Source: Bacteroidota bacterium
GTDB taxonomy: Bacteria > Bacteroidota > Bacteroidia > Cytophagales > Spirosomataceae
DNA length: 64,000 bases
Direction: 5' to 3'
NCBI GenBank assembly: GCA_020161355.1
Contig: JAIUOF010000001.1
Coordinates: 186,001 to 250,000 of the forward strand
A program made the translations under genes and the position numbers. The first letter of the stretch is position 1. Each line of letters begins with the position of its first letter. Positions 17,916-26,096 of this stretch are shown here, one piece after another. The notes under the pieces were generated by a model that saw only the letters and a list, made by a program, of their open reading frames with translations, made no database searches and was not told where the DNA came from.

Positions 17916-17978
17916 TACCTTAAGGGAAAAAGAGTTTGTGCTTTTGACTTTGATCAAAAAATATGAATTTAAATAAGA

Positions 17979-18013
17979 GGAAATACCGGGATTGGATATT
18001 TCCTTTTTTTTTA
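17979..18013 (+). terminator. Terminator after prohibitin-like gene
   Basis: GGAAATA (17979-17985) and TATTTCC (17997-18003) form a 7-bp stem followed by nine T. It lies 64 nt past the stop codon. Confidence 0.65.
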
Positions 18014-18112
18014 TTTTGAAAATATTCCCCCGATTCCTTGTAAAATTAATAATAAATTATAAATTTGGTATTAAATATTTGAAAATCAGATGTTTATTTT
18101 ATGGTTTAGCAT

Positions 18113-18877
18113 ATGAAAAGTATTGTTTTAGTTTTATCTATTGCGTTTTTTTTTAATTGTCAAGCTCAGGAACCAGCGAAGGAATATTTTGTACAAAACT
18201 TAAAATTTTCTTCTTCTGATAGTAAAATTGATGTCAATTCTAACGGAGACACAGTTTTAATTAGTTATTTTAAAGAAAATAATTTAAGGCTTAATACTTT
18301 AAATATCAGAGAGTTGGTTTATAAAGGTACGCCGTTTTTTATAAATGGATGGCATAAAGGTACTGTTATATTAGAACCTAATGGAAAATCTTCTTCGGCT
18401 TTACTCGGATATAATTTAGCTCAAAACAAATTATATGTTTCTCTTGGTGCTGATCGCGATGTTATGGAAATAGAACCTTATGCTTTTGAAATTGCCAATC
18501 ACGTTTTTAAAAAGTACAATAAACAGTATGCCGGAGCGGGTGATTTTTATTATGAAAAATTGACAGAAGGGCATATTGAGCTCTTCAGACTAAATAAATG
18601 TAGGTTTTATCCAAAAGTTTCGGGTGACAGAACAGGTTACGAAGCTAGTGGGGATGGCTATGAAGGAGAGTTTTTAAAAAAGACGGAATACTATATAAAT
18701 TGGAGAGAAAAGATGCAGATAGTCTCAAATAATTATAAAATTTTCGAACCTTATAGTAAAGAAGCCAAAAAGTATGCTTCAGATAACGGCATGTCAATAA
18801 AAAAACCAAACGATTTGCTGAAAATTGTAAATTTTGTGAATGAGCTGGCAAAAAAAACTCCCCCGGATAAGCTCTGA
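18113..18877 (+). CDS. Hypothetical secreted protein
   Basis: The 254-residue protein starts with a typical signal peptide (MKSIVLVLSIAFFFNCQAQ); the Cys at 16 followed by QAQ allows either signal peptidase I cleavage after AQ or a weak lipobox. The mature part is a mixed alpha/beta sequence with no recognised family. It has many Tyr and Lys and several beta-like stretches (FINGWHKGTVILEPNGKS, KLYVSLGADRDV), suggesting a small beta-rich periplasmic or outer-membrane protein. It stands alone, and its last codons form half of a bidirectional terminator. Confidence 0.6.
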   Translation: MKSIVLVLSIAFFFNCQAQEPAKEYFVQNLKFSSSDSKIDVNSNGDTVLISYFKENNLRLNTLNIRELVYKGTPFFINGWHKGTVILEPNGKSSSALLGYNLAQNKLYVSLGADRDVMEIEPYAFEIANHVFKKYNKQYAGAGDFYYEKLTEGHIELFRLNKCRFYPKVSGDRTGYEASGDGYEGEFLKKTEYYINWREKMQIVSNNYKIFEPYSKEAKKYASDNGMSIKKPNDLLKIVNFVNELAKKTPPDKL

Positions 18878-18888
18878 GGGAGTTTTTT
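18852..18888. terminator. Bidirectional terminator between convergent genes
   Basis: AAAAAACTCCC and GGGAGTTTTTT pair around a loop that contains the stop of the upstream hypothetical gene. A-tract and T-tract on both sides let it serve both that gene and the convergent gpmI, which ends 16 nt beyond. Confidence 0.75.
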
Positions 18889-18903
18889 ATTGCGACTAAT
18901 TTT

Positions 18904-20436
18904 TTATATTAGAACGTTTCCTGTCATTTCAGCCGGAATCTCAACACCCATTATTTTCAAAATAGTAGGAGCAACATCACCCAGTTTTCCTGATTTTGGC
19001 TGACCTTCATAAGCATCGTCAACCACGATGAATGGCACCAAATTAAGCGAGTGAGCCGTATTTACAGTTTTATCATCATTGATCATATAATCAGAATTGC
19101 CATGGTCGGCTATCACGATGGAAGTGTAACCATTGGCTTTTCCAGCCTCAACTACCTCTTTCAAACAACTGTCAACTGTTTCAACAGCTTTTACTACAGC
19201 AGAAAATACCCCCGTATGACCCACCATATCGGGATTGGCAAAGTTGAGAACTACAAAGTCTACTTCACCTTTATTCAATTCAGGAACGAGGTTTTTGGCC
19301 AAATCCCTTGCCGACATCTCAGGTTTGAGGTCATAAGTAGGGACATCTTTAGGTGATGGTGACAACAATCTCATTTCACCGGTAAAGGGCTCCTCTCTAC
19401 CCCCAGAGAAAAAGAAAGTTACATGCGGGTATTTTTCTGTTTCAGCCGATCTGATTTGTTTTTTACCGGCTTTTTCCAAAACCTCTCCCAGGGTATTATT
19501 CAGATTGTCTTTTTCGTAAATCACTTTTACGTTTTTAAACTTCTCGTCATAATTGGTCATGGTGAGATAATACAAGTCAAGAACTTTCATGTTTTGCTCC
19601 GGGAAGTCTTGTTGCGTCAAAACTTCCGTTATTTCCCGGCCTCTGTCAGTTCTGAAGTTAAAACACATTACTGCATCACCTTCCTGAATATTTCCTACCG
19701 GCTGGCCATTTTCGGTCACAATAATAGGTTTCAAAAACTCATCGGTGACATCATTGTCATAACTTTTTTGTATGGCTGCCGAAACCTCAGATTTCTCAAC
19801 ACTTTCACCCACACCGTTAACCATAGCATCATAGGCGAGTTTTACTCTGTCCCAACGTTTATCACGATCCATTGCAAAATAACGGCCTGTAAGAGAGGCC
19901 AGTTTGCCTCCAGTTTTTTCGAGGGTTTGGCTCAAATCTTCAATAAATCCTTTTCCAGATTTTGGGTCGCAATCGCGTCCGTCCATGAAAGCATGAACAT
20001 ACACTTTTTTAACCCCCTGTGCAGCGGCTATTTCGCATAGACCTTTGAGGTGATCGATATGTGAGTGTACACCGCCGTCGGAGCAAAGCCCGATCAGGTG
20101 AAAAGCTTTGTCATTGTTTTTTGCATAATTCAGGGCATCGACAAGTACTTTTTCCTGAGCCAGTTTTCCTTCTTCAATGGCTACATTTATTTTCTCCAAT
20201 TCCTGATACACCACTCTACCAGCACCCAGATTCATATGTCCTACCTCTGAGTTTCCCATTTGCCCATTTGGAAGACCGACAGCTCTGCCACATGCCTCCA
20301 GCGTACTGTTGGGGTAGGTGGCCATTAATTGTCTGAAATATGGAACTTTGGCCGCTTCAATTGCCGACCTCCACTCTTCACCGGGTTTTGGTAATCCCCA
20401 GCCGTCCAAAATGATTAGAATTACTTTTGAGTTCAA
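18904..20436 (-). CDS. gpmI: 2,3-bisphosphoglycerate-independent phosphoglycerate mutase
   Basis: GpmI interconverts 3- and 2-phosphoglycerate in glycolysis and gluconeogenesis using two Mn2+ ions and a phosphoserine. The 510-residue protein begins VILIILDGWG with the first metal Asp. It has the phosphorylated Ser in QMGNSEVGHMNLGAG near residue 62, the inserted transferase domain (about 80-300, with HAFMDGRDCDPKSG), and the C-terminal phosphatase half with NFANPDMVGHTG and IADHGNSDYM metal ligands. The length is canonical. The start at 20436 is ATG. A TAAATTTG -7 box lies 32-39 nt upstream. Confidence 0.97.
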   Translation of the reverse strand: MNSKVILIILDGWGLPKPGEEWRSAIEAAKVPYFRQLMATYPNSTLEACGRAVGLPNGQMGNSEVGHMNLGAGRVVYQELEKINVAIEEGKLAQEKVLVDALNYAKNNDKAFHLIGLCSDGGVHSHIDHLKGLCEIAAAQGVKKVYVHAFMDGRDCDPKSGKGFIEDLSQTLEKTGGKLASLTGRYFAMDRDKRWDRVKLAYDAMVNGVGESVEKSEVSAAIQKSYDNDVTDEFLKPIIVTENGQPVGNIQEGDAVMCFNFRTDRGREITEVLTQQDFPEQNMKVLDLYYLTMTNYDEKFKNVKVIYEKDNLNNTLGEVLEKAGKKQIRSAETEKYPHVTFFFSGGREEPFTGEMRLLSPSPKDVPTYDLKPEMSARDLAKNLVPELNKGEVDFVVLNFANPDMVGHTGVFSAVVKAVETVDSCLKEVVEAGKANGYTSIVIADHGNSDYMINDDKTVNTAHSLNLVPFIVVDDAYEGQPKSGKLGDVAPTILKIMGVEIPAEMTGNVLI

Positions 20437-20467
20437 TTTCGTAGAAATTTTAGTTGAAAAAACACTG

Positions 20468-20475
20468 CAAATTTA
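20468..20475 (-). promoter_or_regulatory. Putative -7 box for gpmI
   Basis: TAAATTTG on the minus strand fits TAnnTTTG and gives a short leader before the gpmI ATG. No good TTTG is seen at -33. Confidence 0.5.
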
Positions 20476-20590
20476 GCTAAAAAACTATGTTTACGGTAAT
20501 TTTTATTGATTTCTGACAATTATCAGAAAATCTTTTCCTGCGAATTTTTTTTTTATAATATTTGGGGGAAATACTATTGTTTTATAAATA

Positions 20591-22039
20591 TTGAAAAATA
20601 AAAAAGTGACATTTATCAATCAAAATAAATTCTTCAAAATTAATAAGGCCGGCATTTGGTATATTCCTTTAATGTTATTGGCATTATCCTTTAAGCCTCA
20701 AAGGTCACCCAATGTAGTGTTGGTTTATTTTGATGATATGGGATATGGAGATATTGCAATTTCAGGAGCCATCGATTACCAAACTCCCAATTTTGACCAA
20801 ATGGCCAATGAAGGTCTGTATTTTAGTCAATTTTATTCCCCACAGGCAGTTTGTTCTGCTTCCAGAGCTGGTTTGCTGACCGGCTGCTATCCCAATCGCA
20901 TTGGTTTTAGCGGAGCACTCGACCACACTGCTAAAATCGGACTTAATCCTGAAGAAACCACCATCGCTGAAGCTTTGAAAACTAAAGGATATGCTACTGC
21001 TGCAATAGGAAAATGGCATTTGGGTCATCAAAAGGAGTTTTTACCCACCAGGCATGGTTTTGATCAGTTTTTTGGCATACCTTATTCACATGATATGTGG
21101 CCGGGACATCCAACCACCAAAAATTATTATCCGGAACTTCCCCTTTACCAAAATGAAGAAATCATTGAAAGAAATCCCGATTTTGGTCAATTTACCAAAT
21201 TATTTACAGAAAGAGCGTTAGATTTCATAAAAACCAATAAACGCAAGCCTTTTTTCCTTTATCTGGCTCACCCCATGCCTCATGTCCCCTTAGCTGCCTC
21301 CGAATCATTTAAAGGTAAATCTAAACAAGGCCTTTATGGTGACGTCATCATGGAGCTTGACTGGAGTATAGGTCTGATCAGGAAATATCTAAAAGAAAAC
21401 GGCCTTTCAGAAAATACTTTGGTCATAGTCAACTCTGACAATGGCCCTTGGTTAAACTACGGCAATCATGCCGGGAGTGCCGGTGGGTTGAGGGAAGGAA
21501 AAGGTACGACCTTTGATGGAGGTCAGAAAGTACCTGCATTGATGGCCTGGAAAGGGACGCTGCCTGAGGGTAAAATATTGAATGGTTTGTCATCAGGGAT
21601 AGACATCCTGCCAACTATATGTGAGGCTACAGGAGCCCAATTGCCGGCAAGGCAAATCGATGGAATCAGCCTTTTGAGCTATTTAAAAGGGCTCACAGAT
21701 AGCCCCAGAGAAATGTTTTTATATTATTACCGAAAAAATAACCTGGAGGCAATCAGATACAGAAACTGGAAACTTGTTTTTGATCATCCCGGACGTACCT
21801 ATGAAGGTTTCGAACCTGGAAGATATGGTCAGCCGGGAACAGTGAATGAAAATTACAATCACAAGTCGGGTCTGTTTGATTTGAGACGTGATCCCGGCGA
21901 AAGATATGATGTAAGCAAATATTTCCCGGAAGTGATTGAAAAATTAAATGAGCTTGCTGATAAGGCCCGTCTGGAACTTGGTGACGATTTGAAGAATATA
22001 AAAGGAACAGGAAACAGAGATATTGGAAAAACTAACTAA
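20591..22039 (+). CDS. Exported sulfatase (formylglycine-dependent)
   Basis: Type I sulfatases remove sulfate esters using a formylglycine made from Cys in C-x-P/A-S-R. Here the motif is C88-S-A-S-R92 followed by AGLLTGCYP. Metal ligands D48-D49 (VYFDDMGYGD) and SDNGPW near 282, plus GKWHLG near 138, are present. The 482-residue length is usual. The start is TTG at 20591; the N-terminus has a basic region and a hydrophobic stretch (about 21-34), consistent with an uncleaved or Sec signal. It is followed after 8 nt by a glycosylasparaginase gene. A maturase gene (anSME or FGE) is not in the window. Substrate is unknown; sulfated glycans are likely. Confidence 0.9.
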   Translation: MKNKKVTFINQNKFFKINKAGIWYIPLMLLALSFKPQRSPNVVLVYFDDMGYGDIAISGAIDYQTPNFDQMANEGLYFSQFYSPQAVCSASRAGLLTGCYPNRIGFSGALDHTAKIGLNPEETTIAEALKTKGYATAAIGKWHLGHQKEFLPTRHGFDQFFGIPYSHDMWPGHPTTKNYYPELPLYQNEEIIERNPDFGQFTKLFTERALDFIKTNKRKPFFLYLAHPMPHVPLAASESFKGKSKQGLYGDVIMELDWSIGLIRKYLKENGLSENTLVIVNSDNGPWLNYGNHAGSAGGLREGKGTTFDGGQKVPALMAWKGTLPEGKILNGLSSGIDILPTICEATGAQLPARQIDGISLLSYLKGLTDSPREMFLYYYRKNNLEAIRYRNWKLVFDHPGRTYEGFEPGRYGQPGTVNENYNHKSGLFDLRRDPGERYDVSKYFPEVIEKLNELADKARLELGDDLKNIKGTGNRDIGKTN

Positions 22040-22047
22040 TCAAACAA

Positions 22048-23085
22048 ATGACAAACCGTAGAAGATTTTTGGAAAAAGGATTACTGACAATACCTTTCTT
22101 AAGCAACCTTAACGTTTTTGGGCAAGATTCTGTCAAAAAACCAATCGTAATTTCGACCTGGGATAGTGGAATCCCTGTAAATGAAGCAGCGATGACGATT
22201 TTGAAAGAGCCTAAAGGAAGAGCCTTGGATGCTGTAGAGAAAGGAGCTAATCAGATAGAAGATACGATCAATTGCTGCGTTGGACTGGGTGGAAATCCCG
22301 ACAGGGAAGGCAAAGTGACGCTTGATGCCTGTATCATGGATGAAAAAATGAATTGCGGCGGGGTGGCTTTTATGGAAAATATCAAACATCCGATTTCGGT
22401 AGCCAGAAAAGTTATGGAAGATACTCCACATGTCCTGCTTGTAGGAGAAGGTGCCAGGCAGTTTGCTATCGAAAAAGGTTTTAAGGCTGAAAAAGATGAA
22501 TTGTCTGATGACGCCAAAAAATCATATGAAAATTGGTTAAAGAAATCGGAATATAAACCTGTAAAAAATATTGAATTGCAGCAAAATAATGCCTTTGAGA
22601 AGAGGAAAGGGCCTTTTGCTCCTCAGTTTCTCGAAAATGGAGACTTCAACCATGATACCATGGCATTGTTGGCATTGGATCATTCCGGCAATATTTCAGG
22701 AGCCTGCACCACCTCAGGCATGGGCTTTAAAATGCGTGGTCGGGTAGGTGATTCACCCATAATTGGTGCGGGATTATATGTGGATAATGAGGTAGGTGCC
22801 TGCACCGGTTCGGGTCAGGGAGAGGAAGTAATTAGAATAGCGGGAGCTGCTATGGTTGTTGAGTTTATGCGGCAGGGAAAAAGTCCGGAAATGGCTTGTA
22901 AGCTGGCTATTGAAAGGTTGGTGAAAATTAATCCTAAAAAAGCGAGAGATTTTCAGGTTGGTTTTATCGCTTTGAATAAAAAAGGGCAATACGGCTCCTA
23001 TGCGGTCAATCCCGGCTTTGTATTTTCAGTAACTACCGCACCGGGAAACGGCCGGGTGATAAAAGCTAAAAGTTATTTTAATTAA
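22048..23085 (+). CDS. Glycosylasparaginase-type Ntn hydrolase
   Basis: The family cleaves itself ahead of a Thr that becomes the nucleophile, and hydrolyses the GlcNAc-Asn bond of glycoprotein remnants or related beta-aspartyl compounds. The 345-residue protein has the autocleavage site N201-H-D-T204 (DFNHDTMALLALD), then GACTTSGMGFKMRGRVGDSP and GACTGSGQGEEVIR, the substrate-binding segments of N4-(beta-GlcNAc)-L-asparaginases. The N-terminus NRRRFLEKG...IPFL resembles a twin-arginine export signal, so it probably acts outside the cytoplasm. It is coupled to the sulfatase upstream, suggesting joint breakdown of sulfated glycopeptides. Confidence 0.9.
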   Translation: MTNRRRFLEKGLLTIPFLSNLNVFGQDSVKKPIVISTWDSGIPVNEAAMTILKEPKGRALDAVEKGANQIEDTINCCVGLGGNPDREGKVTLDACIMDEKMNCGGVAFMENIKHPISVARKVMEDTPHVLLVGEGARQFAIEKGFKAEKDELSDDAKKSYENWLKKSEYKPVKNIELQQNNAFEKRKGPFAPQFLENGDFNHDTMALLALDHSGNISGACTTSGMGFKMRGRVGDSPIIGAGLYVDNEVGACTGSGQGEEVIRIAGAAMVVEFMRQGKSPEMACKLAIERLVKINPKKARDFQVGFIALNKKGQYGSYAVNPGFVFSVTTAPGNGRVIKAKSYFN

Positions 23086-23351
23086 ATTGATTTAATCAGG
23101 AATATTTATCTTTAAAAATATTTGAATTGAAATCTGCACAACTTCTCAATCCTATTCAAATTTTCTTTTGTTTAAATTTAGATTCAATTTTTCCTTTTTT
23201 ATATAGATTTTCAAAAAGGTGATTTATATCAAATTTTTTCCAAATCCTTATCTATACTTTTACCAAAAGATTTGAGAATTCACCAATTATGAAGCACAAA
23301 TTCCTCAAATCATTTATCCCATGTTTATCTATCAATTTAATAATTTCAATT
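23086..23351 (+). promoter_or_regulatory. Upstream region of collagen-like gene cluster
   Basis: This AT-rich region separates the glycosylasparaginase gene from the first collagen-like lipoprotein and probably carries the cluster promoter. An ATG at 23289 is in frame with the lipoprotein but would add 21 residues ahead of a perfect lipoprotein signal, so the ATG at 23352 is preferred. No complete TTTG/TAnnTTTG pair is seen. Confidence 0.4.
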
Positions 23352-23951
23352 ATGAAACAATTATTTAAACCCTTACTAGGGTTTATGGCAATTCTTGTGC
23401 TCAGTATTGGGTGTAAGAAAGGAGAGATGGGCCCTCAGGGCGAAAAAGGACCAACAGGCGATGCTGGTGTTGCAGGAAAAAATGGTCCTGTTGGACTTAA
23501 AGGACTCACCGGGCCTACTGGAGCCCAAGGTGATACAGGTCCTAATGGCCAAAATGGTCAGAATGGTCAATATTATGGCTACACAACCAATTGGAAAAGT
23601 ATTAATTGGAAGTTGGATCCTAATTCTGACGATGGTTTAGGTAGTACTTATATTTTTAAATTTGAAATAGAGGAACCCCAATTGTATAAAGAAAGAATGG
23701 ATTATAGTTTCTTTACGATGTTTATTAATGCCAATAAAAGTCTCTATACCTATCGTTTAACGCCAAGATTATCAGCTTATTATAGATATATTGGCGGCAA
23801 TTTGGCAAGAGTGACTTATGAGGTTTCGGAAAAGAAGATTTCATTTACTTCCAGAGTTTATTCCAACCAAATATCAGGACAGGCTATGCAAGACAGCTTA
23901 AATAGCGATCAGACAAAGTTTCAATTTTCTATTATTTCTACTAATCTTTAA
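23352..23951 (+). CDS. Collagen-like lipoprotein 1
   Basis: From ATG 23352 the protein (199 residues) begins with a lipoprotein signal ending LSIGC, with Cys21 as lipidation site. About 16 uninterrupted Gly-X-Y triplets follow (GEMGPQGEKGPTGDAG ... GQNGQNGQ), the repeat that forms a collagen triple helix. The remaining 125 residues are a Tyr- and Lys-rich globular domain (YYGYTTNWKSINWKLDPN...) of no known family. It is first of three neighbouring genes with the same plan but different tails. A trimeric surface stalk with a C-terminal head is the likely structure. Function is unknown. Confidence 0.8.
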   Translation: MKQLFKPLLGFMAILVLSIGCKKGEMGPQGEKGPTGDAGVAGKNGPVGLKGLTGPTGAQGDTGPNGQNGQNGQYYGYTTNWKSINWKLDPNSDDGLGSTYIFKFEIEEPQLYKERMDYSFFTMFINANKSLYTYRLTPRLSAYYRYIGGNLARVTYEVSEKKISFTSRVYSNQISGQAMQDSLNSDQTKFQFSIISTNL

Positions 23952-23956
23952 TTAAA

Positions 23957-24532
23957 ATGAAAAAAATATTCTTTCTAATTATATTATCCGCAATTGGCTT
24001 CAGTTGTAAACCCGGAGAAGTTGGACCTCAGGGTGCAGTGGGTGACAAAGGACCTCAGGGTGCAGCGGGTACAAATAATAATACGCAAGGTCCTCAAGGC
24101 GATACCGGTGCAACCGGAGACAAAGGACCCACTGGTGCAGCTGGCCAAAATGGAACAAATGGTCAAAACGGAATAGCAAATTTCAAAGTTTCACAATGGT
24201 CCAAAGCCACCTGGAAATATGTTAATACTAATGCTTTGAATGAGACTCTTTTCATTGGCGAGGTTCCTGCCCCTGAAATTACAAAAGAAGTTTTAGATAA
24301 AGGAATTATTACTGTTTATGTAAGAGTAAATCAAGGATCTGCTGGTTTTTATGAATTGAATCAGGATTTGGTTTATACCATGGGTTCATATGAAGTGAAA
24401 TTAAATGGATTTAAGGAAGGCAAAATTCAGTTTATTCATTTTGACGATCCTACTACAGCCAATAGTAGTGTATTAGCTGGTTTAACCGCCCTTAGCTTTG
24501 AGGCTAGAGCAAGTATTATTTTAAGCAATTAA
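23957..24532 (+). CDS. Collagen-like lipoprotein 2
   Basis: A lipoprotein signal ends GFSC (Cys17). Seven Gly-X-Y triplets, a short break (NNTQ near residue 39) and ten more triplets follow, then a C-terminal domain of about 115 residues starting FKVSQWSKATWKY. The tail start resembles the NWKSINWK of the first protein in having spaced Trp, suggesting a shared ancestor, but otherwise differs. It lies 5 nt after the first gene and 11 nt before the third, so the three are one operon. Confidence 0.8.
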   Translation: MKKIFFLIILSAIGFSCKPGEVGPQGAVGDKGPQGAAGTNNNTQGPQGDTGATGDKGPTGAAGQNGTNGQNGIANFKVSQWSKATWKYVNTNALNETLFIGEVPAPEITKEVLDKGIITVYVRVNQGSAGFYELNQDLVYTMGSYEVKLNGFKEGKIQFIHFDDPTTANSSVLAGLTALSFEARASIILSN

Positions 24533-24543
24533 TCAAAACGAAA

Positions 24544-25278
24544 ATGAAAAATATTTTTTATATATTAGGTCTGTCTTTGATTATATTAAGTTGTGATACC
24601 ACCGGTCCAATTGGCCCCAAAGGTGAAACAGGAAATCAAGGATTAGCAGGAGCAAACGGAGTTGCAGGTGCAAAAGGAGCTACAGGAGATAAAGGTGCAA
24701 CCGGTACAACGGGTGCAACAGGTGCGGCAGGAACAAACGGCAAAACATTATCAGTAAAGGTCACCTATACTGATTGGTTAGATTTAGGAAGTAATTGGGT
24801 TCAAGGTTCAAATACTGCGAATTCATATTATTTTTATAATGAATTCAGGAGTGAAGTTGATAAATTGTTTCCAGATCCTTCTAAAATTGCATTTAACTTT
24901 TTCGCTGATTATTCCCAAATTTTAGTACAGGATAAAGCCACCAAAGCCCCATTGGGAACTATTTATTATTACCACAAATTCAAAGATGCTGAAGGTAATA
25001 GCATAGTGTTTTCCGATAGATATGATACTGGTGGGATTTATTTTGATAGTATGATAATCGGGTGGCCGGTGACAATTCCCTATATAGAATGTACATTAAA
25101 AACATATTTCCCATTAAGTCAATATAGTGGATCAACACCATTTCTTGAAGAAATTAAAAAGTTAGAGCCCAAATTCAGGACTGTATTTGTGCCAATTGAT
25201 TTAGGTCCAAATGGCAGATCTGGACTTAAACGAATGAGGTATGAGGATTTAAAAACTTTATACAATATTCCGGATTAA
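24544..25278 (+). CDS. Collagen-like lipoprotein 3
   Basis: The 244-residue protein has lipobox IILSC (Cys17) and 16 perfect Gly-X-Y triplets rich in Ala and Thr (GAKGATGDKGATGTTG). A larger C-terminal domain (about 175 residues, beginning VKVTYTDWLDLGSNW) is likewise unassigned. Threonine in the Y position is frequent; bacterial collagens are sometimes glycosylated there. It is last in the operon and followed by a terminator. Low proline in the triplets suggests a moderately stable helix. Confidence 0.8.
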   Translation: MKNIFYILGLSLIILSCDTTGPIGPKGETGNQGLAGANGVAGAKGATGDKGATGTTGATGAAGTNGKTLSVKVTYTDWLDLGSNWVQGSNTANSYYFYNEFRSEVDKLFPDPSKIAFNFFADYSQILVQDKATKAPLGTIYYYHKFKDAEGNSIVFSDRYDTGGIYFDSMIIGWPVTIPYIECTLKTYFPLSQYSGSTPFLEEIKKLEPKFRTVFVPIDLGPNGRSGLKRMRYEDLKTLYNIPD

Positions 25279-25300
25279 CAATTCTCATATTCCAAAAAGA

Positions 25301-25329
25301 AACAGAGCCTAATTGGGTTCTGTTTTTTT
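25301..25329 (+). terminator. Terminator after collagen-like operon
   Basis: AACAGAGCC pairs with GGTTCTGTT (one G-T pair) around a 6-nt loop, followed by a T tract. It ends the three-gene collagen-like operon. Confidence 0.7.
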
Positions 25330-25436
25330 ATAAAATTAAACTTAGAAAAGAAGCATTTATTCCAATCGATTAATTAATTTATTTTTGAAAAATAATTATA
25401 AGTATTTGAAATTAAATAATTTAAACATTCCGGAAA

Positions 25437-26093
25437 ATGAAAAATATACTGTCATTAATTGCATTTCTTTCATTTGTTAATTTTACTTCCGGTCAAAGTA
25501 CCAATCAAAATACAATGAGTGTCAAAATCGATGGCACAGAGTACAACACCCAGCCACGGCAAATCAGGTTGGGTGCTTATGCGTATTTCACTGGGAATGC
25601 TACCAAACCCGACCGTATGCTCAGAATCTGGATCGGAAATTTTTATGGTACTGATTTTACCGAAGAAGGTGATTATCTGGTGGTTAATGCCGATAATCCT
25701 GACACAAAAGAAAACATCAAAAGAGCTCAGGATTTTGGAAAATACAAAGGAATTGCTACCATCAGATATGTTGAAGAGACGAAGTCACCAAGGATGGAAT
25801 ACCATGTGGGAGATTCAGGAAACAATGACGAAGTGCTAACCCTGAAATTTGGGAAAGATGGTTTTTTGGAAGTTAAATTTTCGGGAAAACTTGAAGGTAG
25901 TTATTGGAAAGAAAAGGCCACTGCTACTGCTTTCGGAGGCTTGGGACGTATTAAAGATAAAATCGAAAGCAAGGTAATCACCCAGGCAACCGGTTTTGAC
26001 AATAACATAGACCCGGAAGGCAACGGCTACAAAAGACAGGATAAAAAAGATGAGATAGTTCTGACCGACGGTTTTATGCGATTGAAAAGATAA
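25437..26093 (+). CDS. Hypothetical secreted protein
   Basis: A signal peptide (MKNILSLIAFLSFVNFTSGQ) leads a 218-residue protein. The mature part begins MSVKIDGTEYNTQPRQIRLG, a beta-rich opening seen in many small Bacteroidota secreted proteins with an immunoglobulin- or lipocalin-like fold. It ends with a charged region (KRQDKKDEIVLTDGFMRLKR). No family is recognised. It has its own upstream region after the collagen cluster terminator and converges on the M16 peptidase gene, 3 nt apart. Confidence 0.6.
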   Translation: MKNILSLIAFLSFVNFTSGQSTNQNTMSVKIDGTEYNTQPRQIRLGAYAYFTGNATKPDRMLRIWIGNFYGTDFTEEGDYLVVNADNPDTKENIKRAQDFGKYKGIATIRYVEETKSPRMEYHVGDSGNNDEVLTLKFGKDGFLEVKFSGKLEGSYWKEKATATAFGGLGRIKDKIESKVITQATGFDNNIDPEGNGYKRQDKKDEIVLTDGFMRLKR

Positions 26094-26096
26094 ATC

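Noticed and set aside
23400..24760. Gly-X-Y coding DNA as a possible CRISPR or tandem repeat array
   Set aside because: The periodicity is 9 nt, in frame, and explained by collagen-like triplets; there are no spacers.
25370..25436. Possible riboswitch before the secreted protein gene
   Set aside because: The leader is short and AT-rich without conserved motifs.
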